Of a stretch of 64,000 nucleotides of DNA, positions 54,764 through 63,578 are shown one piece after another. The notes beneath the pieces were generated by a model, which saw only the letters and a list, made by a program, of their open reading frames with translations, was not told the origin of the DNA and made no database searches. Origin of the DNA: Metabacillus halosaccharovorans (lineage in GTDB: Bacteria > Bacillota > Bacilli > Bacillales > Bacillaceae). A program made the translations under genes and the position numbers. Location of the stretch: positions 1,842,001-1,906,000 of the forward strand of contig NZ_KV917371.1 in NCBI RefSeq assembly GCF_002019635.1, in the 5' to 3' direction. Each line of letters begins with the position of its first letter. The first letter of the stretch is position 1.

Positions 54764-55648
54764 ATGAAATATGTAAATGTCGAACAAGTACAAAAGAAAA
54801 TGGGGTCACGTCTATTTGCAAATAATCTTGCAAAAGGGCTTTTCTTATTAGCAACACTTTTCGGATTAGTCATATTATTAACATTAATCTATAGAGTATA
54901 CTCAGATAGTATTGGATGGATTGATTTTCAGTTTATTACAAGTAAGCTGTCAACAACGGCAGAACGTGCAGGAATCATGGGTGCAATTGCAGGGACTTTA
55001 TGGTTAATGGTTGTCGTTGCTCCAGTTACGATGTTTTTAGGAGTTGGAACAGCCATTTATTTAGAGGAATATGCAAAGAATGGAAAATTAAAATCTATTA
55101 TTCAAACGAATATATCTAACTTGGCAGGTGTTCCTTCTGTTGTATTCGGTATCTTAGGCTTAACTGTGTTTGTACGTAGTTTTGAATTAGGGAACATAGT
55201 GCTTGCCGGTGGCCTAACGATGTCTTTATTGGTACTTCCAATCGTTGTCGTTGCAAGCCAGGAGGCTATTCGAGCTGTTCCACAGTATTTAAGAGAAGCA
55301 TCATACGGAATGGGAGCTACTAAGTGGCAAACAATAAAAAACATTGTCTTGCCGGCAGCAATTCCTGGTATTTTAACTGGATTAATTCTCTCTCTTTCAA
55401 GAGCTATAGGTGAAACAGCTCCACTTGTTGTTATTGGTATTCCGGCTTTGTTAATTCCACTTCCAGATGGAATTTTTGATAAATTCACAGTGTTACCAAT
55501 GCAGATTTATTACTGGACTGTTGATTCAGCACTTGTTGCTGAGTATGCAAATCTTGCTGCTGCGACAATTGTTGTTCTTTTAATCGTATTATTCTTAATG
55601 AATTCAATTGCAATTATTATTAGAAATAAGTTTCAAAATAGATTTTAA
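54764..55648 (+). CDS. pstA: Phosphate ABC transporter, permease PstA
   Basis: A 294-residue permease, partner of PstC. It has six membrane segments, [43 protein letters not shown] and the EAA-type loop [29 protein letters not shown] 54764 has GGAGG 8 nt upstream, located inside the end of pstC. The spacing suggests translational coupling. Confidence 0.96.
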   Translation: MKYVNVEQVQKKMGSRLFANNLAKGLFLLATLFGLVILLTLIYRVYSDSIGWIDFQFITSKLSTTAERAGIMGAIAGTLWLMVVVAPVTMFLGVGTAIYLEEYAKNGKLKSIIQTNISNLAGVPSVVFGILGLTVFVRSFELGNIVLAGGLTMSLLVLPIVVVASQEAIRAVPQYLREASYGMGATKWQTIKNIVLPAAIPGILTGLILSLSRAIGETAPLVVIGIPALLIPLPDGIFDKFTVLPMQIYYWTVDSALVAEYANLAAATIVVLLIVLFLMNSIAIIIRNKFQNRF

Positions 55649-55668
55649 TTTTCGGGGGGTTTTTAACA

Positions 55669-56496
55669 ATGGCAGTATTATCCGATCGTGAAAACAAAAA
55701 AGTAACGAATATAGATAGAGACGGAAATCAAGTAGATAATAAGAAAATTGTTTATGATACAAAAGATTTAAATTTATGGTACGGTGGTGACCAGGCATTA
55801 AAAAACATTAATCTTTCCATATATGAAAATGAAGTTACAGCAATTATTGGACCTTCTGGTTGTGGGAAATCAACATTTATAAAAACGTTAAACAGAATGG
55901 TTGAATTAATACCGGTTGTTCGTATTTCAGGAGACATTAGGTATAGAGAAAAAAGTATATTAGATAAAAGCTATACAGTTGAAGATTTAAGAACAAAGGT
56001 AGGTATGGTTTTCCAGAAACCTAATCCATTCCCTAAATCGATATATGATAATATAACATATGGCCCTCGAATTCACGGTATAAAAAATAAAGCTATTTTA
56101 GATGAGATTGTTGAGAGAAGTTTACGTGGTGCAGCAATCTGGGATGAAGTAAAAGATCGATTAAAAGAAAATGCTTATGGGCTTTCGGGAGGTCAGCAAC
56201 AACGTTTATGTATTGCTCGCTGTTTAGCGATTGAACCAGATGTAATATTAATGGATGAACCAACTTCAGCTCTTGATCCAATATCTACTCTTAAGGTAGA
56301 GGAATTAATTCAAGATTTGAAAAAAGATTATAGTATAATCATCGTTACACACAACATGCAACAAGCTGCTCGTATTTCAGATAAAACAGCGTTTTTTCTA
56401 AACGGAGAAGTTGTTGAATTTGATGTAACCGATAAAATCTTTTCAAATCCGAAAGATAATAGAACAGAGGATTATATAACAGGTCGATTTGGTTAA
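55669..56496 (+). CDS. pstB: Phosphate ABC transporter, ATP-binding protein
   Basis: A 275-residue ATPase with Walker A ([17 protein letters not shown]), signature [14 protein letters not shown], Walker B ([13 protein letters not shown]) and H-loop [13 protein letters not shown]. The N-terminus has a 25-residue polar extension ([19 protein letters not shown]). B. subtilis carries two pstB copies; only one is present here. GGGGGG precedes ATG. A hairpin directly at the stop codon separates it from phoU. Confidence 0.97.
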   Translation: MAVLSDRENKKVTNIDRDGNQVDNKKIVYDTKDLNLWYGGDQALKNINLSIYENEVTAIIGPSGCGKSTFIKTLNRMVELIPVVRISGDIRYREKSILDKSYTVEDLRTKVGMVFQKPNPFPKSIYDNITYGPRIHGIKNKAILDEIVERSLRGAAIWDEVKDRLKENAYGLSGGQQQRLCIARCLAIEPDVILMDEPTSALDPISTLKVEELIQDLKKDYSIIIVTHNMQQAARISDKTAFFLNGEVVEFDVTDKIFSNPKDNRTEDYITGRFG

Positions 56497-56539
56497 ACAA
56501 AATGTCGTGCATTTTCGAAGGTGCACGACTATTTTGTTT
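56495..56539 (+). terminator. Hairpin at the pstB/phoU boundary
   Basis: AAACAAAAT-G-TCGTGCA pairs with TGCACGA-CT-ATTTTGTTT around a 10-nt loop, overlapping the pstB stop. It may reduce transcription into phoU. Confidence 0.75.
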
Positions 56540-56614
56540 AAATTGGTTCTTCGTAGTTTTATGAAAGTACTGTTTGGGGAATATATAACAGTACGTATAT
56601 AGGAGGTAAAGAAT

Positions 56615-57271
56615 ATGGGTGTCAGAGAGAAATTTGATTTTGATTTGAAAAATTTAAGAGATAAATTAATTGAATTAGGTAGTTTAACAGAAGTTGCCTT
56701 AACAAAATCAATAAATGCACTTGAAAATCAAGATATTGAAGAAGCGTTACAAATAATTGAAGATGATTATAGAGTTGATGACCTGGACGAAGAAATCAAT
56801 GATTTGGCAATTCTTTTAATCGCCAAACAACAACCTGTTGCAACAGACTTACGTAGAGTGATCGTAGCCATTAAAATTTCCAGTGATATTGAAAGGATGG
56901 CAGACTTTGCTGTAAATATTGCAAAATCTACAATTCGAATTGGTGACGAGCCATTAGTTAAACCTATTCATAACATCAGAAAGATGCATGAAATAGCAAC
57001 AAAAATGTTATCACTTTCTATTAAGGCATTTAATGAAGAAGATCTTGTATTAGCAAAAGAGGTAGCTGATATGGACGACCAGGTTGATGACCTTTATGGA
57101 GAAACGATTAAGGATATCCTTTATTTGATGGAGAAAAAAGATCATCTTCAACAATTAACTCAGCTTTCCTTTATATGTCGTTATATCGAAAGAACGGCCG
57201 ATCATGCAACAAATATTTCTGAAAGTATCATGTATCTCATTAAAGGTCAAAGATATGACCTGAATAGTTAA
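56615..57271 (+). CDS. phoU: Phosphate signalling complex protein PhoU
   Basis: A 218-residue all-helical protein with the two PhoU repeats, each with an E/D-x-x-x-D metal-binding motif (SSDIERMADFAVNIAKS and CRYIERTADHATNISES). PhoU connects PstSCAB activity to phosphate signalling. B. subtilis 168 lacks phoU in its pst operon, so the arrangement here resembles other Firmicutes. GTACTGTT/AACAGTAC arms (56567-56574 and 56587-56594) lie just before the ribosome site AGGAGG. Confidence 0.96.
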   Translation: MGVREKFDFDLKNLRDKLIELGSLTEVALTKSINALENQDIEEALQIIEDDYRVDDLDEEINDLAILLIAKQQPVATDLRRVIVAIKISSDIERMADFAVNIAKSTIRIGDEPLVKPIHNIRKMHEIATKMLSLSIKAFNEEDLVLAKEVADMDDQVDDLYGETIKDILYLMEKKDHLQQLTQLSFICRYIERTADHATNISESIMYLIKGQRYDLNS

Positions 57272-57304
57272 TATAAAAAATATATATTGGTTTATGATCC
57301 AAAA

Positions 57305-57337
57305 TAAAAAAGCTAAGAAGAAGTTCTTCTTAGCTTT
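57305..57337. terminator. Bidirectional terminator phoU/yqzC
   Basis: AAAAGCTAAGAAGAA/TTCTTCTTAGCTTTT with a one-base loop region; serves both convergent genes. Confidence 0.9.
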
Positions 57338-57852
57338 TATCTAGTAATTGCTTCAGCAAGCTGCTGGAAAGTCATGCCCTTTTGAACCTCAAAAGTTCCT
57401 AACTGCACTTGTGTATGATAATTATTTTTGATTAAGTACTGATCAAATTCAAAGGAGTCAGTAATAATCGCATTTTGTTCTAGTAGATCAGAAACTTCAC
57501 TTGTCGTCATACCAGCTTTTATTGTTACTTTATATTTTATAACTTCTTCTTTTTTTTCTTCAGTTTCTTTTGTTTCTTCTGTATTTTCTGTTGTTTCTTC
57601 TGTAGGAGTTTCTTCAGTTGCTTTTTCAGTTACTTCAGCATTTTTTGTTGCTAGTAATTCTTCATATTCATCAATTGAAATAGCCGTTTGCTGGTTGCTG
57701 GTTAAGAATTGTTCAACTTCCTTTTCGGAGAGCTCTTTGTGTTCAGCGTTAGCCTCTGTTTGTTGATCACCTGAAAAAAGATAGGTTCCACCAAGTACAG
57801 AGGTTGCTACGATCATACCTGCTGCAAATGCCTGAAATCCTGTCTTACTCAT
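57337..57852 (-). CDS. yqzC: YqzC-like membrane-anchored protein with MltG/LysM-like C-terminal domain
   Basis: A 171-residue protein with an N-terminal anchor (FQAFAAGMIVATSVLGGTYLF), an extracytoplasmic region with a Thr/Glu-repeat linker (TEKATEETPTEETTENTEE and similar) and a C-terminal domain (YKVTIKAGMTTSEVSDLLEQNAIITDSFEFDQYLIKN ... GTFEVQKGMTFQQLAEAI) that resembles the LysM-like subdomain of MltG/YceG. No catalytic transglycosylase part is present. The name is by position and layout relative to B. subtilis; function unknown. It overlaps the upstream gene by 4 bp. Confidence 0.75.
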   Translation of the reverse strand: MSKTGFQAFAAGMIVATSVLGGTYLFSGDQQTEANAEHKELSEKEVEQFLTSNQQTAISIDEYEELLATKNAEVTEKATEETPTEETTENTEETKETEEKKEEVIKYKVTIKAGMTTSEVSDLLEQNAIITDSFEFDQYLIKNNYHTQVQLGTFEVQKGMTFQQLAEAITR

Positions 57853-58217
57853 GTTAATACCCTCTCATTCTGTTCAACAATTAATTTTACTTCTTCTACA
57901 GTAGTTGCTTCTGATAATGCTATAGCTTCAATAGACATTCCTTGTCGATACTTAGCAAGTATACGGGTAGGGTTTCCTTTTTCCTCTTCTTGGATTGAAC
58001 TGTTTTGTTCTTTTAATGGTGCGTCATTTTGTAGTAACTCTTCTTCCACAATTCGCATTTTCTTTTTAAGCTTATAGATCTCTTGCATAGCAGACAATTG
58101 AAGATGGTCCAATTCCTGTTCAAGTTCTTTTACATTGTCGCGTTGGAAGAAAGATACACCGATAAGCGCAATGCTTATAATAAACAAAATGATAATCATT
58201 ATAGTCATATTTTTCAC
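57849..58217 (-). CDS. yqzD: YqzD-like membrane-anchored coiled-coil protein
   Basis: A 122-residue protein with an N-terminal membrane segment (MTIMIIILFIISIALIGVSFF), a coiled coil (VKELEQELDHLQLSAMQEIYKLKKKMRIVEEELL) and a C-terminal helix-turn-helix-like segment (ILAKYRQGMSIEAIALSEATTVEEVKLIV). The last part resembles DNA-binding or DUF6115-like motifs seen in FlhF-region proteins, but I cannot assign it. ATGA overlap with the downstream gene shows an operon. The name is by position next to pst and yqgL. Confidence 0.7.
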   Translation of the reverse strand: MKNMTIMIIILFIISIALIGVSFFQRDNVKELEQELDHLQLSAMQEIYKLKKKMRIVEEELLQNDAPLKEQNSSIQEEEKGNPTRILAKYRQGMSIEAIALSEATTVEEVKLIVEQNERVLT

Positions 58218-58387
58218 CTTCTTAGATTATTTCCCTCTACCTTTATATCATAAATCTTCAATTGAAAGAAGTGATATTTTGAAGAAATTGTAGTTTTTTG
58301 ACGATATTTCTTTTTTGATACATTCAACCGTAATATTTTAATCATGATAAGATAAAGAGAACATGATGACGAAAGAAGAGGTACTAT

Positions 58388-58852
58388 ATGAGCTCCCGAT
58401 CTTATGATAATGTCGAACAATATATTGTACGTAAACAGGCATCTATTTCTGTCGATTATATTGAAATTATTCCATATCCAAACCATATTATCATCTCATG
58501 GAACATTATCTCCTCATCTCAAAATCTTCTTACGGACATTCTAAATGAAGACTTTCGTGATTTATTATGTACAGTTAATTTGGTTAGAGTAAAAAAGAAT
58601 AAAGAAATGTTAACAATGAATGTTACAGGAAGTAATGGAATAATTGAGCTTAGCTCTTTAGGAAAAGGAAAATATTATTGTGAGTTAGTTGTAGTAAATT
58701 CACAAAATGAAACAATTACAATAAAAAAATCCTCATTAGTTAGTATCTCTAATAACCATATACAATCTAAGAATCAAGATTGGAAGCAAGTATTAACGAA
58801 AAATAATAATAGTTGGTATACTGCTTTCTCCGGGTACACGGTATATGAATAA
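58388..58852 (+). CDS. yqgL: YqgL-like protein of unknown function
   Basis: A 154-residue, beta-rich soluble protein (VEQYIVRKQASISVDYIEIIPYPNHIIISWNI ... YYCELVVVNSQNETITIKKSSLVSIS). It may be related to DUF4912-type proteins, which have a similar W-centred beta sandwich, but the match is not firm. It overlaps the glycosyltransferase gene by 8 bp, so both are probably made together and may act in the same process. The position corresponds to B. subtilis yqgL. Confidence 0.65.
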   Translation: MSSRSYDNVEQYIVRKQASISVDYIEIIPYPNHIIISWNIISSSQNLLTDILNEDFRDLLCTVNLVRVKKNKEMLTMNVTGSNGIIELSSLGKGKYYCELVVVNSQNETITIKKSSLVSISNNHIQSKNQDWKQVLTKNNNSWYTAFSGYTVYE

Positions 58853-60050
58853 ATTAGGAACCAAACATGTATCAACTGTCCTTCATCTTACAACTGAATA
58901 TGGTGAACAGTTGATAGGGGGACTTGGAAGACACGTAAATGACCTTGTACAATCTTGCAAAGAGGAAAATTTGACAATTATAGTTATGACAATCTCTCAC
59001 ACAAAAAATGAATCATATTCATTTAATGATGGAATTCATATATTTCGTTTGCTTCCATGGCAAGAGGATTCGGCGAGCTTACCTGATTATTTCCGAAATC
59101 TTAATTTTCGATTTACTCAATTTATTCTACAAGACCTCCACATACAATTTGATCTTGTTCATGTTCATGATTGGTTTTTTGCAACGACTGCTTGTCAGAT
59201 TAAAAAGATGATAGGGATACCCTTCGTCTCGACAATTCATTCGACTGAACGAGAACGAAAACAATTTAATAATGGGAGAGTTATTCCTCAAATAGTAGAG
59301 TATGAAGATCAGTTGCTGCAATGTTCTGACCATATCATAGTATGTAGTGAATATATGAAAGACATTTTGTTAGTACGCCAACCAAATAGACAAAAATCTA
59401 TATCTGTCATACCGAACGGCATTATTCTTAAAGATTTTAAAGAGATGCTAGGTAGAGATGCAGCATTAAAAAGGTTTCCATTTATAACAAATCCATTTTT
59501 ATTAGGAATGGGGAGATTGGTGAAAGAAAAGGGATTCCAGATTTTGATCGAGGCATTTTCACAGATACACCTACAGTATCCAACCTTAAAACTTGTGTTA
59601 GCAGGTAGCGGACCATATGAAAATGAACTAAAAAGAATCGCAAAATTATATAAATTAGATTCAAAAGTTAAATTTGTTGGCTTTCTATATGAAATAGAAC
59701 GAAATACATTACTATCTAAATGTGAAATGGTCGTGATTCCAAGCTTGTATGAACCTTTTGGTATTGTTGCATTAGAGGGTTTGGCGGCTTCAAAACCAGT
59801 TATAGCTTTTAAAACGGGCGGGTTAAAGGATATAGTAAAAGATAACCAAGGGATATTGTTAGAAGGGATTTCCAGTGTTCAATTAGCTGAAAGGTTACAT
59901 ATATGCCTTCAACATCCAAAAGATGTGGAGACTGTGGCTCTGCGGGGCTACAAGGCGATGATCGATGAATATCAATGGTTATCTATTATAAGAATAACAA
60001 TTTCCGTGTATAACAAAGTTGTAAGCAATAGAAATTTCTTTAATAAGTAA
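58845..60050 (+). CDS. yqgM: Glycosyltransferase family 4, YqgM
   Basis: A 401-residue GT-B glycosyltransferase. The N-terminal domain has the glycine-rich loop GEQLIGGLGRHV and HVHDWFFATTACQIKK; the C-terminal donor-binding domain (from VIPNGIILKDF) has LGMGRLVKEKGFQILIEAF and the E-x7-E motif in PSLYEPFGIVALEGLA. It resembles glycogen-synthase/sucrose-synthase-like GT4 enzymes. The acceptor and sugar are unknown. It lies in an operon with yqgL, and no other glycan genes are close. Confidence 0.9.
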   Translation: MNKLGTKHVSTVLHLTTEYGEQLIGGLGRHVNDLVQSCKEENLTIIVMTISHTKNESYSFNDGIHIFRLLPWQEDSASLPDYFRNLNFRFTQFILQDLHIQFDLVHVHDWFFATTACQIKKMIGIPFVSTIHSTERERKQFNNGRVIPQIVEYEDQLLQCSDHIIVCSEYMKDILLVRQPNRQKSISVIPNGIILKDFKEMLGRDAALKRFPFITNPFLLGMGRLVKEKGFQILIEAFSQIHLQYPTLKLVLAGSGPYENELKRIAKLYKLDSKVKFVGFLYEIERNTLLSKCEMVVIPSLYEPFGIVALEGLAASKPVIAFKTGGLKDIVKDNQGILLEGISSVQLAERLHICLQHPKDVETVALRGYKAMIDEYQWLSIIRITISVYNKVVSNRNFFNK

Positions 60051-60147
60051 AAATAATAAAATACATGTGGAATTTGTTTATTAATAATGGTATTATATTA
60101 AAGTCTGATTTGTTTTATAGTTTTTTTAAGTTTGGAGGGAAAGAAAC

Positions 60148-60297
60148 ATGCGTGTAAATATTACATTAGCTTGCACTGATTGTGGCGAACGTAACTATAT
60201 TTCTAAAAAGAATAAACGTAATAATCCAGATCGTCTTGAGCTTAAAAAATATTGCTCAAGAGAGAAAAAAATGACAGTACACCGTGAAACAAAGTAA
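60148..60297 (+). CDS. rpmG: 50S ribosomal protein L33
   Basis: A 49-residue protein ([20 protein letters not shown] ... VHRETK) with the L33 pattern. Cys9, Cys12 and Cys36 of the zinc ribbon are present, but the fourth cysteine is not (SREKK after Cys36), so this is intermediate between the zinc-binding and zinc-free forms. Paralogue switching between such forms under zinc starvation is known in Bacillus, and a zinc-uptake operon with Zur is in the same window. TTTGGAGG precedes ATG. Confidence 0.97.
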   Translation: MRVNITLACTDCGERNYISKKNKRNNPDRLELKKYCSREKKMTVHRETK

Positions 60298-60327
60298 GCA
60301 GTAGGATATTTATTCCTACTGTTTTTT
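60298..60327 (+). terminator. Terminator after rpmG
   Basis: CAGTAGGA-TATTTAT-TCCTACTG then T6. Confidence 0.93.
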
Positions 60328-60357
60328 ATTTATTTCCCATAAAAGGAGGCTCCTCAA

Positions 60358-60915
60358 TTGGAAAAGAGCCAATTAAGAGAAATGGTTAAAAAACAATTAG
60401 AGGAATTACATTCTGATACTTTCATAAAAGGCTGTGCGGACATACATAGACACTTATTTACATCTAGCAAATGGAACAAGGCAAAAACGGTTGCTTTAAC
60501 AATTTCTCGAGGAAGAGAAGTTGATACAAAAAACATTATTGAAGAAGCCTGGAAAGAAAGGAAAAATGTTGTAATTCCTAAGTGCGATCCAAAATCAAAT
60601 ACAATGACATTTCGCAGAATTGAATCATTTTATCAATTAGAGACAGTGTTTTTTGGATTAAGGGAGCCAATTGTAAGCAAAACGATACCTGTTGAGCCTA
60701 AAGAGATTGATCTCATGATTGTTCCAGGTCTATGCTTTGATCAAGAAGGATATCGTATTGGATTTGGCGGCGGTTATTATGATCGTTACTTAGAGAAATA
60801 TCATGGTGATACTATTTCATTGGCATTTTCCTGTCAACTATTTAAACGTTTACCAAGAGAATTACACGATGTACCTGTCGATGGAATAATTACAGAACTA
60901 GGAGTAGAAAAGTAA
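60358..60915 (+). CDS. yqgN: 5-formyltetrahydrofolate cyclo-ligase
   Basis: A 185-residue enzyme that converts 5-formyl-THF to 5,10-methenyl-THF with ATP, returning folate to the active pool. The P-loop-like region is KEIDLMIVPGLCFDQEGYRIGFGGGYYDRYL, with the family's GFGGGYYDR signature. Length is normal. The start is TTG 60358 with GGAGG 8 nt upstream. The next gene starts with no gap, so the two are co-transcribed. Confidence 0.95.
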   Translation: MEKSQLREMVKKQLEELHSDTFIKGCADIHRHLFTSSKWNKAKTVALTISRGREVDTKNIIEEAWKERKNVVIPKCDPKSNTMTFRRIESFYQLETVFFGLREPIVSKTIPVEPKEIDLMIVPGLCFDQEGYRIGFGGGYYDRYLEKYHGDTISLAFSCQLFKRLPRELHDVPVDGIITELGVEK

Positions 60916-61692
60916 ATGATGGTGCTGGGTATCCTTTTTATTATTTTTCTGTCGGTTGCTGCATGGAAATCAAAAACCTTAACAAAAAGTGGGATGATTG
61001 GAGCGATGATTGTTGGCTCAGCCATTTATGTTGGCTTTTCATGGAAGGGTATCCTTTTGCTAGGGTGTTTCTTTGTCACATCTAATATGTGGGGGAAAAT
61101 AAAATCAAAACAAAAAGACTCTTTACATGATATGGTAAAAAAACATAATGAGCGGGATATTATTCAAGTTTTTGCAAATGGCGGAGTTCCTGCTTTTATA
61201 GCGATGATTTCAATATTTGATCCTAGTAACTTTATTATTTATACAGTGTTATTCAGTATTTCATTAGCTGCGGCTAATTCAGATACTTGGGCATCAGAAA
61301 TAGGAACATTAAGCAAAGGTCAACCTCGAATGTTATTAACATGTAGGAAAGTGGAACGCGGTACGTCAGGTGCTGTTTCATTATTAGGTACATGTGCAGC
61401 GTTAGTTGGCTCGTGTTTAATCGGTGCGATAGCGGTTTTATTGTTTGACTTATCAATCAAGAACCTTTTAGTTATTTGTTTATTTGGTTTCCTAGGAAAT
61501 ATTATTGATACGATATTAGGTCAAACCGTTCAGGTTAAATATATCTGTAGAGTTTGCCATAAAGTAACTGAAAAGAAAATACATTGTCAACAACTTGGAC
61601 GTAAAACAAGTACATTTTCTTTTTTGGATAATGATGCGGTCAATGTCTTATCCATTGTCTTTTCAACATGTTTATCCTTACTTATTCTATAG
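60916..61692 (+). CDS. DUF92 family integral membrane protein
   Basis: A 258-residue protein with about six membrane segments. DUF92 members include the plant phytyl-phosphate kinase VTE6, and the conserved region is visible: LTKSGMIGAMIVGSAIYVG, ANGGVPAFIAMISI, AAANSDTWASEIGTLSKGQPR and GGS-like GTSGAVSLLGTCAALVGS. The role in Bacillus is unknown; a polyprenyl-phosphate or lipid role is only an inference. The ATG follows the yqgN stop directly, so translation is coupled. I do not recall a gene of this family here in B. subtilis. Confidence 0.88.
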   Translation: MMVLGILFIIFLSVAAWKSKTLTKSGMIGAMIVGSAIYVGFSWKGILLLGCFFVTSNMWGKIKSKQKDSLHDMVKKHNERDIIQVFANGGVPAFIAMISIFDPSNFIIYTVLFSISLAAANSDTWASEIGTLSKGQPRMLLTCRKVERGTSGAVSLLGTCAALVGSCLIGAIAVLLFDLSIKNLLVICLFGFLGNIIDTILGQTVQVKYICRVCHKVTEKKIHCQQLGRKTSTFSFLDNDAVNVLSIVFSTCLSLLIL

Positions 61693-61747
61693 ATAAAAAG
61701 GATAAAAATTGCATCTCCTACTAAAGATATAAATAGGAGGGATGAAG

Positions 61748-61915
61748 ATGAGACGATTAATTGTGCTTTTAGCTGGTTCATTTGCGATTTATCGCTATCG
61801 ATACCGCATTGTGAATTTTGTGTTGGGTAACCAGCAGCTGCGAAGATATTTTATTAATTTATCAATGAGAGTACCTTTTATTCGAGATCGCTTTGTTAAT
61901 CGGGCATTTCATTAA
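61748..61915 (+). CDS. yqgO: Small basic protein YqgO-like
   Basis: A 55-residue protein (MRRLIVLLAGSFAIYRYRYR ... RVPFIRDRFVNRAFH), very basic with a short hydrophobic N-terminus; one membrane-associated helix is possible. TAGGAGGGATGAAG gives a strong ribosome site. It occupies the place of B. subtilis yqgO, just before the rhomboid gene. Function unknown. It ends in a terminator at 61927-61957. Confidence 0.75.
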   Translation: MRRLIVLLAGSFAIYRYRYRIVNFVLGNQQLRRYFINLSMRVPFIRDRFVNRAFH

Positions 61916-61926
61916 GTTTTCATTGT

Positions 61927-61957
61927 AAGCTGACGTTTATATAGATGTCAGCTTTTT
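61927..61957 (+). terminator. Terminator after yqgO
   Basis: AAGCTGAC...GTCAGCTTTTT with an 11-12-nt loop. Confidence 0.88.
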
Positions 61958-62039
61958 ACATGTTATTAACATGAAGCAGTTTTCTTTTTAATCAAATTAG
62001 GGAATTGGTATAATGAAGAAAAAATAACGGAGCGATGAT

Positions 62040-63578
62040 ATGGCGTTTGAACAGGATTTTGTCTATTGGTCATTGGTTGAACAATTAGTTGTTGACCAAA
62101 ATTATTCGATTTTAGCAATATCACAGGATGGAAATGAAATGATCCTGCAGCCTTATCGAAAAAAGCAATATTCTATTATTCGATTAAGAAGAGCTGATGT
62201 TGACTGGGGAAATACACTTGCAGTAGATATTGAACAAGCGGGAAAGCGATTTGAACAATTAGTAAAAAATGGAGTAAGAGGACCAATAACAGTTTTAAAT
62301 ATTTACTTTTCACCTTTAGCTCCGGTAGACGATTATCCTGAGGTCTTTGTAAAAGGATATAGCGGAGGACGTAAAGGGAATATTGATATTACTTCCATGA
62401 TGATAAGAAATGATAATCTTGAAGAAAGCATGGAGAAGATTCAACAGGCAATGTCAATTCAATTAGACATCGAAAACATACTCGACGATAAAGAGATAAA
62501 TTCGGAGGATATTCAGTCTATACGAACAAAGGTTATTACTCATCAGAAAGAAATGAGGGATGCTGAAAGAAAGTTATTTCAAAATGGGAAACCATTCTTC
62601 ACTAACGTTTTTTTAGCACTCCAGATTGTTATGTTTCTTGTTTTAGAGCTTAATGGAGGAAGTACAAATACTGAAACATTAATACAGTATGGTGCTAAGT
62701 TTAATCCTCTTATCTATGAAGGTGAATGGTGGCGTTTTGTTTCTCCAATTCTCTTACATATAGGTTTTATACATTTACTTATGAATAGCTTTGCTTTGTT
62801 TTACATAGGACCAGCTGTAGAACGTGCATATGGAAAATGGAAATTCTTGTTCATTTATTTAGTTGCTGGTGTTTCAGGTTCAATTGTCAGCTTTGCATTT
62901 AGTCCGTTTCTATCAGCAGGAGCCTCAGGAGCTATTTTTGGGTGTTTTGGGGCTTTGTTATATCTTGCTGTATACAATCGGAAAGTTTTTTTTAGAACAA
63001 TGGGCTCTAACTTATTAATAGTTGTGGGGATTAATTTAGCCTTAGGCTTTGTCATTCCTAATATTGATAATGCTGGTCATATTGGAGGATTAATTGGCGG
63101 CTTTTTAGCTGCGCTTATTGTACAGCTACCACATCAGAAAAAAGTGTTGATTAGACTAATTGGGATTGTTGGCACAGTTGTGCTCTTATTTGGATTGTTT
63201 CAATACGGAATGAGCCAAGCAAAGGAGCAATATCCTGAATATATTGCATTACAAGGTCAAGAACTTATTCAAAATGAGAAGTTTGAAGAAGCTTATCGAT
63301 ACCTTAGTAAATCTATTTCTAATGATCATAACTCAAATGATGTCATATTTTTAGCTTCGGTAGCAGCCATCCAATTGCAAAAGTATGATGAAGCAATCGA
63401 TTATCTGCAACGTATCATTTCAGTTGATGACAGCTACCATCAAGCACATTATAATCTAGCGCTTTTATACACTAATCAGCAAAATATTGATCAAGCGATT
63501 GAAGAAGTCACAAAAGCATTAAAATATGATCCGGATAATAAAAAATATCAAGCGTTGAAAGATGAATTAACTCGCTAA
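62040..63578 (+). CDS. yqgP: Rhomboid intramembrane serine protease YqgP (GluP)
   Basis: A 512-residue membrane protease. A soluble N-terminal domain (1-180), the rhomboid core of six or seven membrane segments (about 185-385) and two or three C-terminal TPR repeats (from YIALQGQELIQNEKFEEAYRYL) are visible. Catalytic Ser296 is in SAGASGAIFG and His347 in NAGHIGGLIGGF. B. subtilis YqgP cleaves the magnesium transporter MgtE with help from FtsH. Its own promoter must lie within the 80-bp gap after the yqgO terminator. Confidence 0.96.
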   Translation: MAFEQDFVYWSLVEQLVVDQNYSILAISQDGNEMILQPYRKKQYSIIRLRRADVDWGNTLAVDIEQAGKRFEQLVKNGVRGPITVLNIYFSPLAPVDDYPEVFVKGYSGGRKGNIDITSMMIRNDNLEESMEKIQQAMSIQLDIENILDDKEINSEDIQSIRTKVITHQKEMRDAERKLFQNGKPFFTNVFLALQIVMFLVLELNGGSTNTETLIQYGAKFNPLIYEGEWWRFVSPILLHIGFIHLLMNSFALFYIGPAVERAYGKWKFLFIYLVAGVSGSIVSFAFSPFLSAGASGAIFGCFGALLYLAVYNRKVFFRTMGSNLLIVVGINLALGFVIPNIDNAGHIGGLIGGFLAALIVQLPHQKKVLIRLIGIVGTVVLLFGLFQYGMSQAKEQYPEYIALQGQELIQNEKFEEAYRYLSKSISNDHNSNDVIFLASVAAIQLQKYDEAIDYLQRIISVDDSYHQAHYNLALLYTNQQNIDQAIEEVTKALKYDPDNKKYQALKDELTR

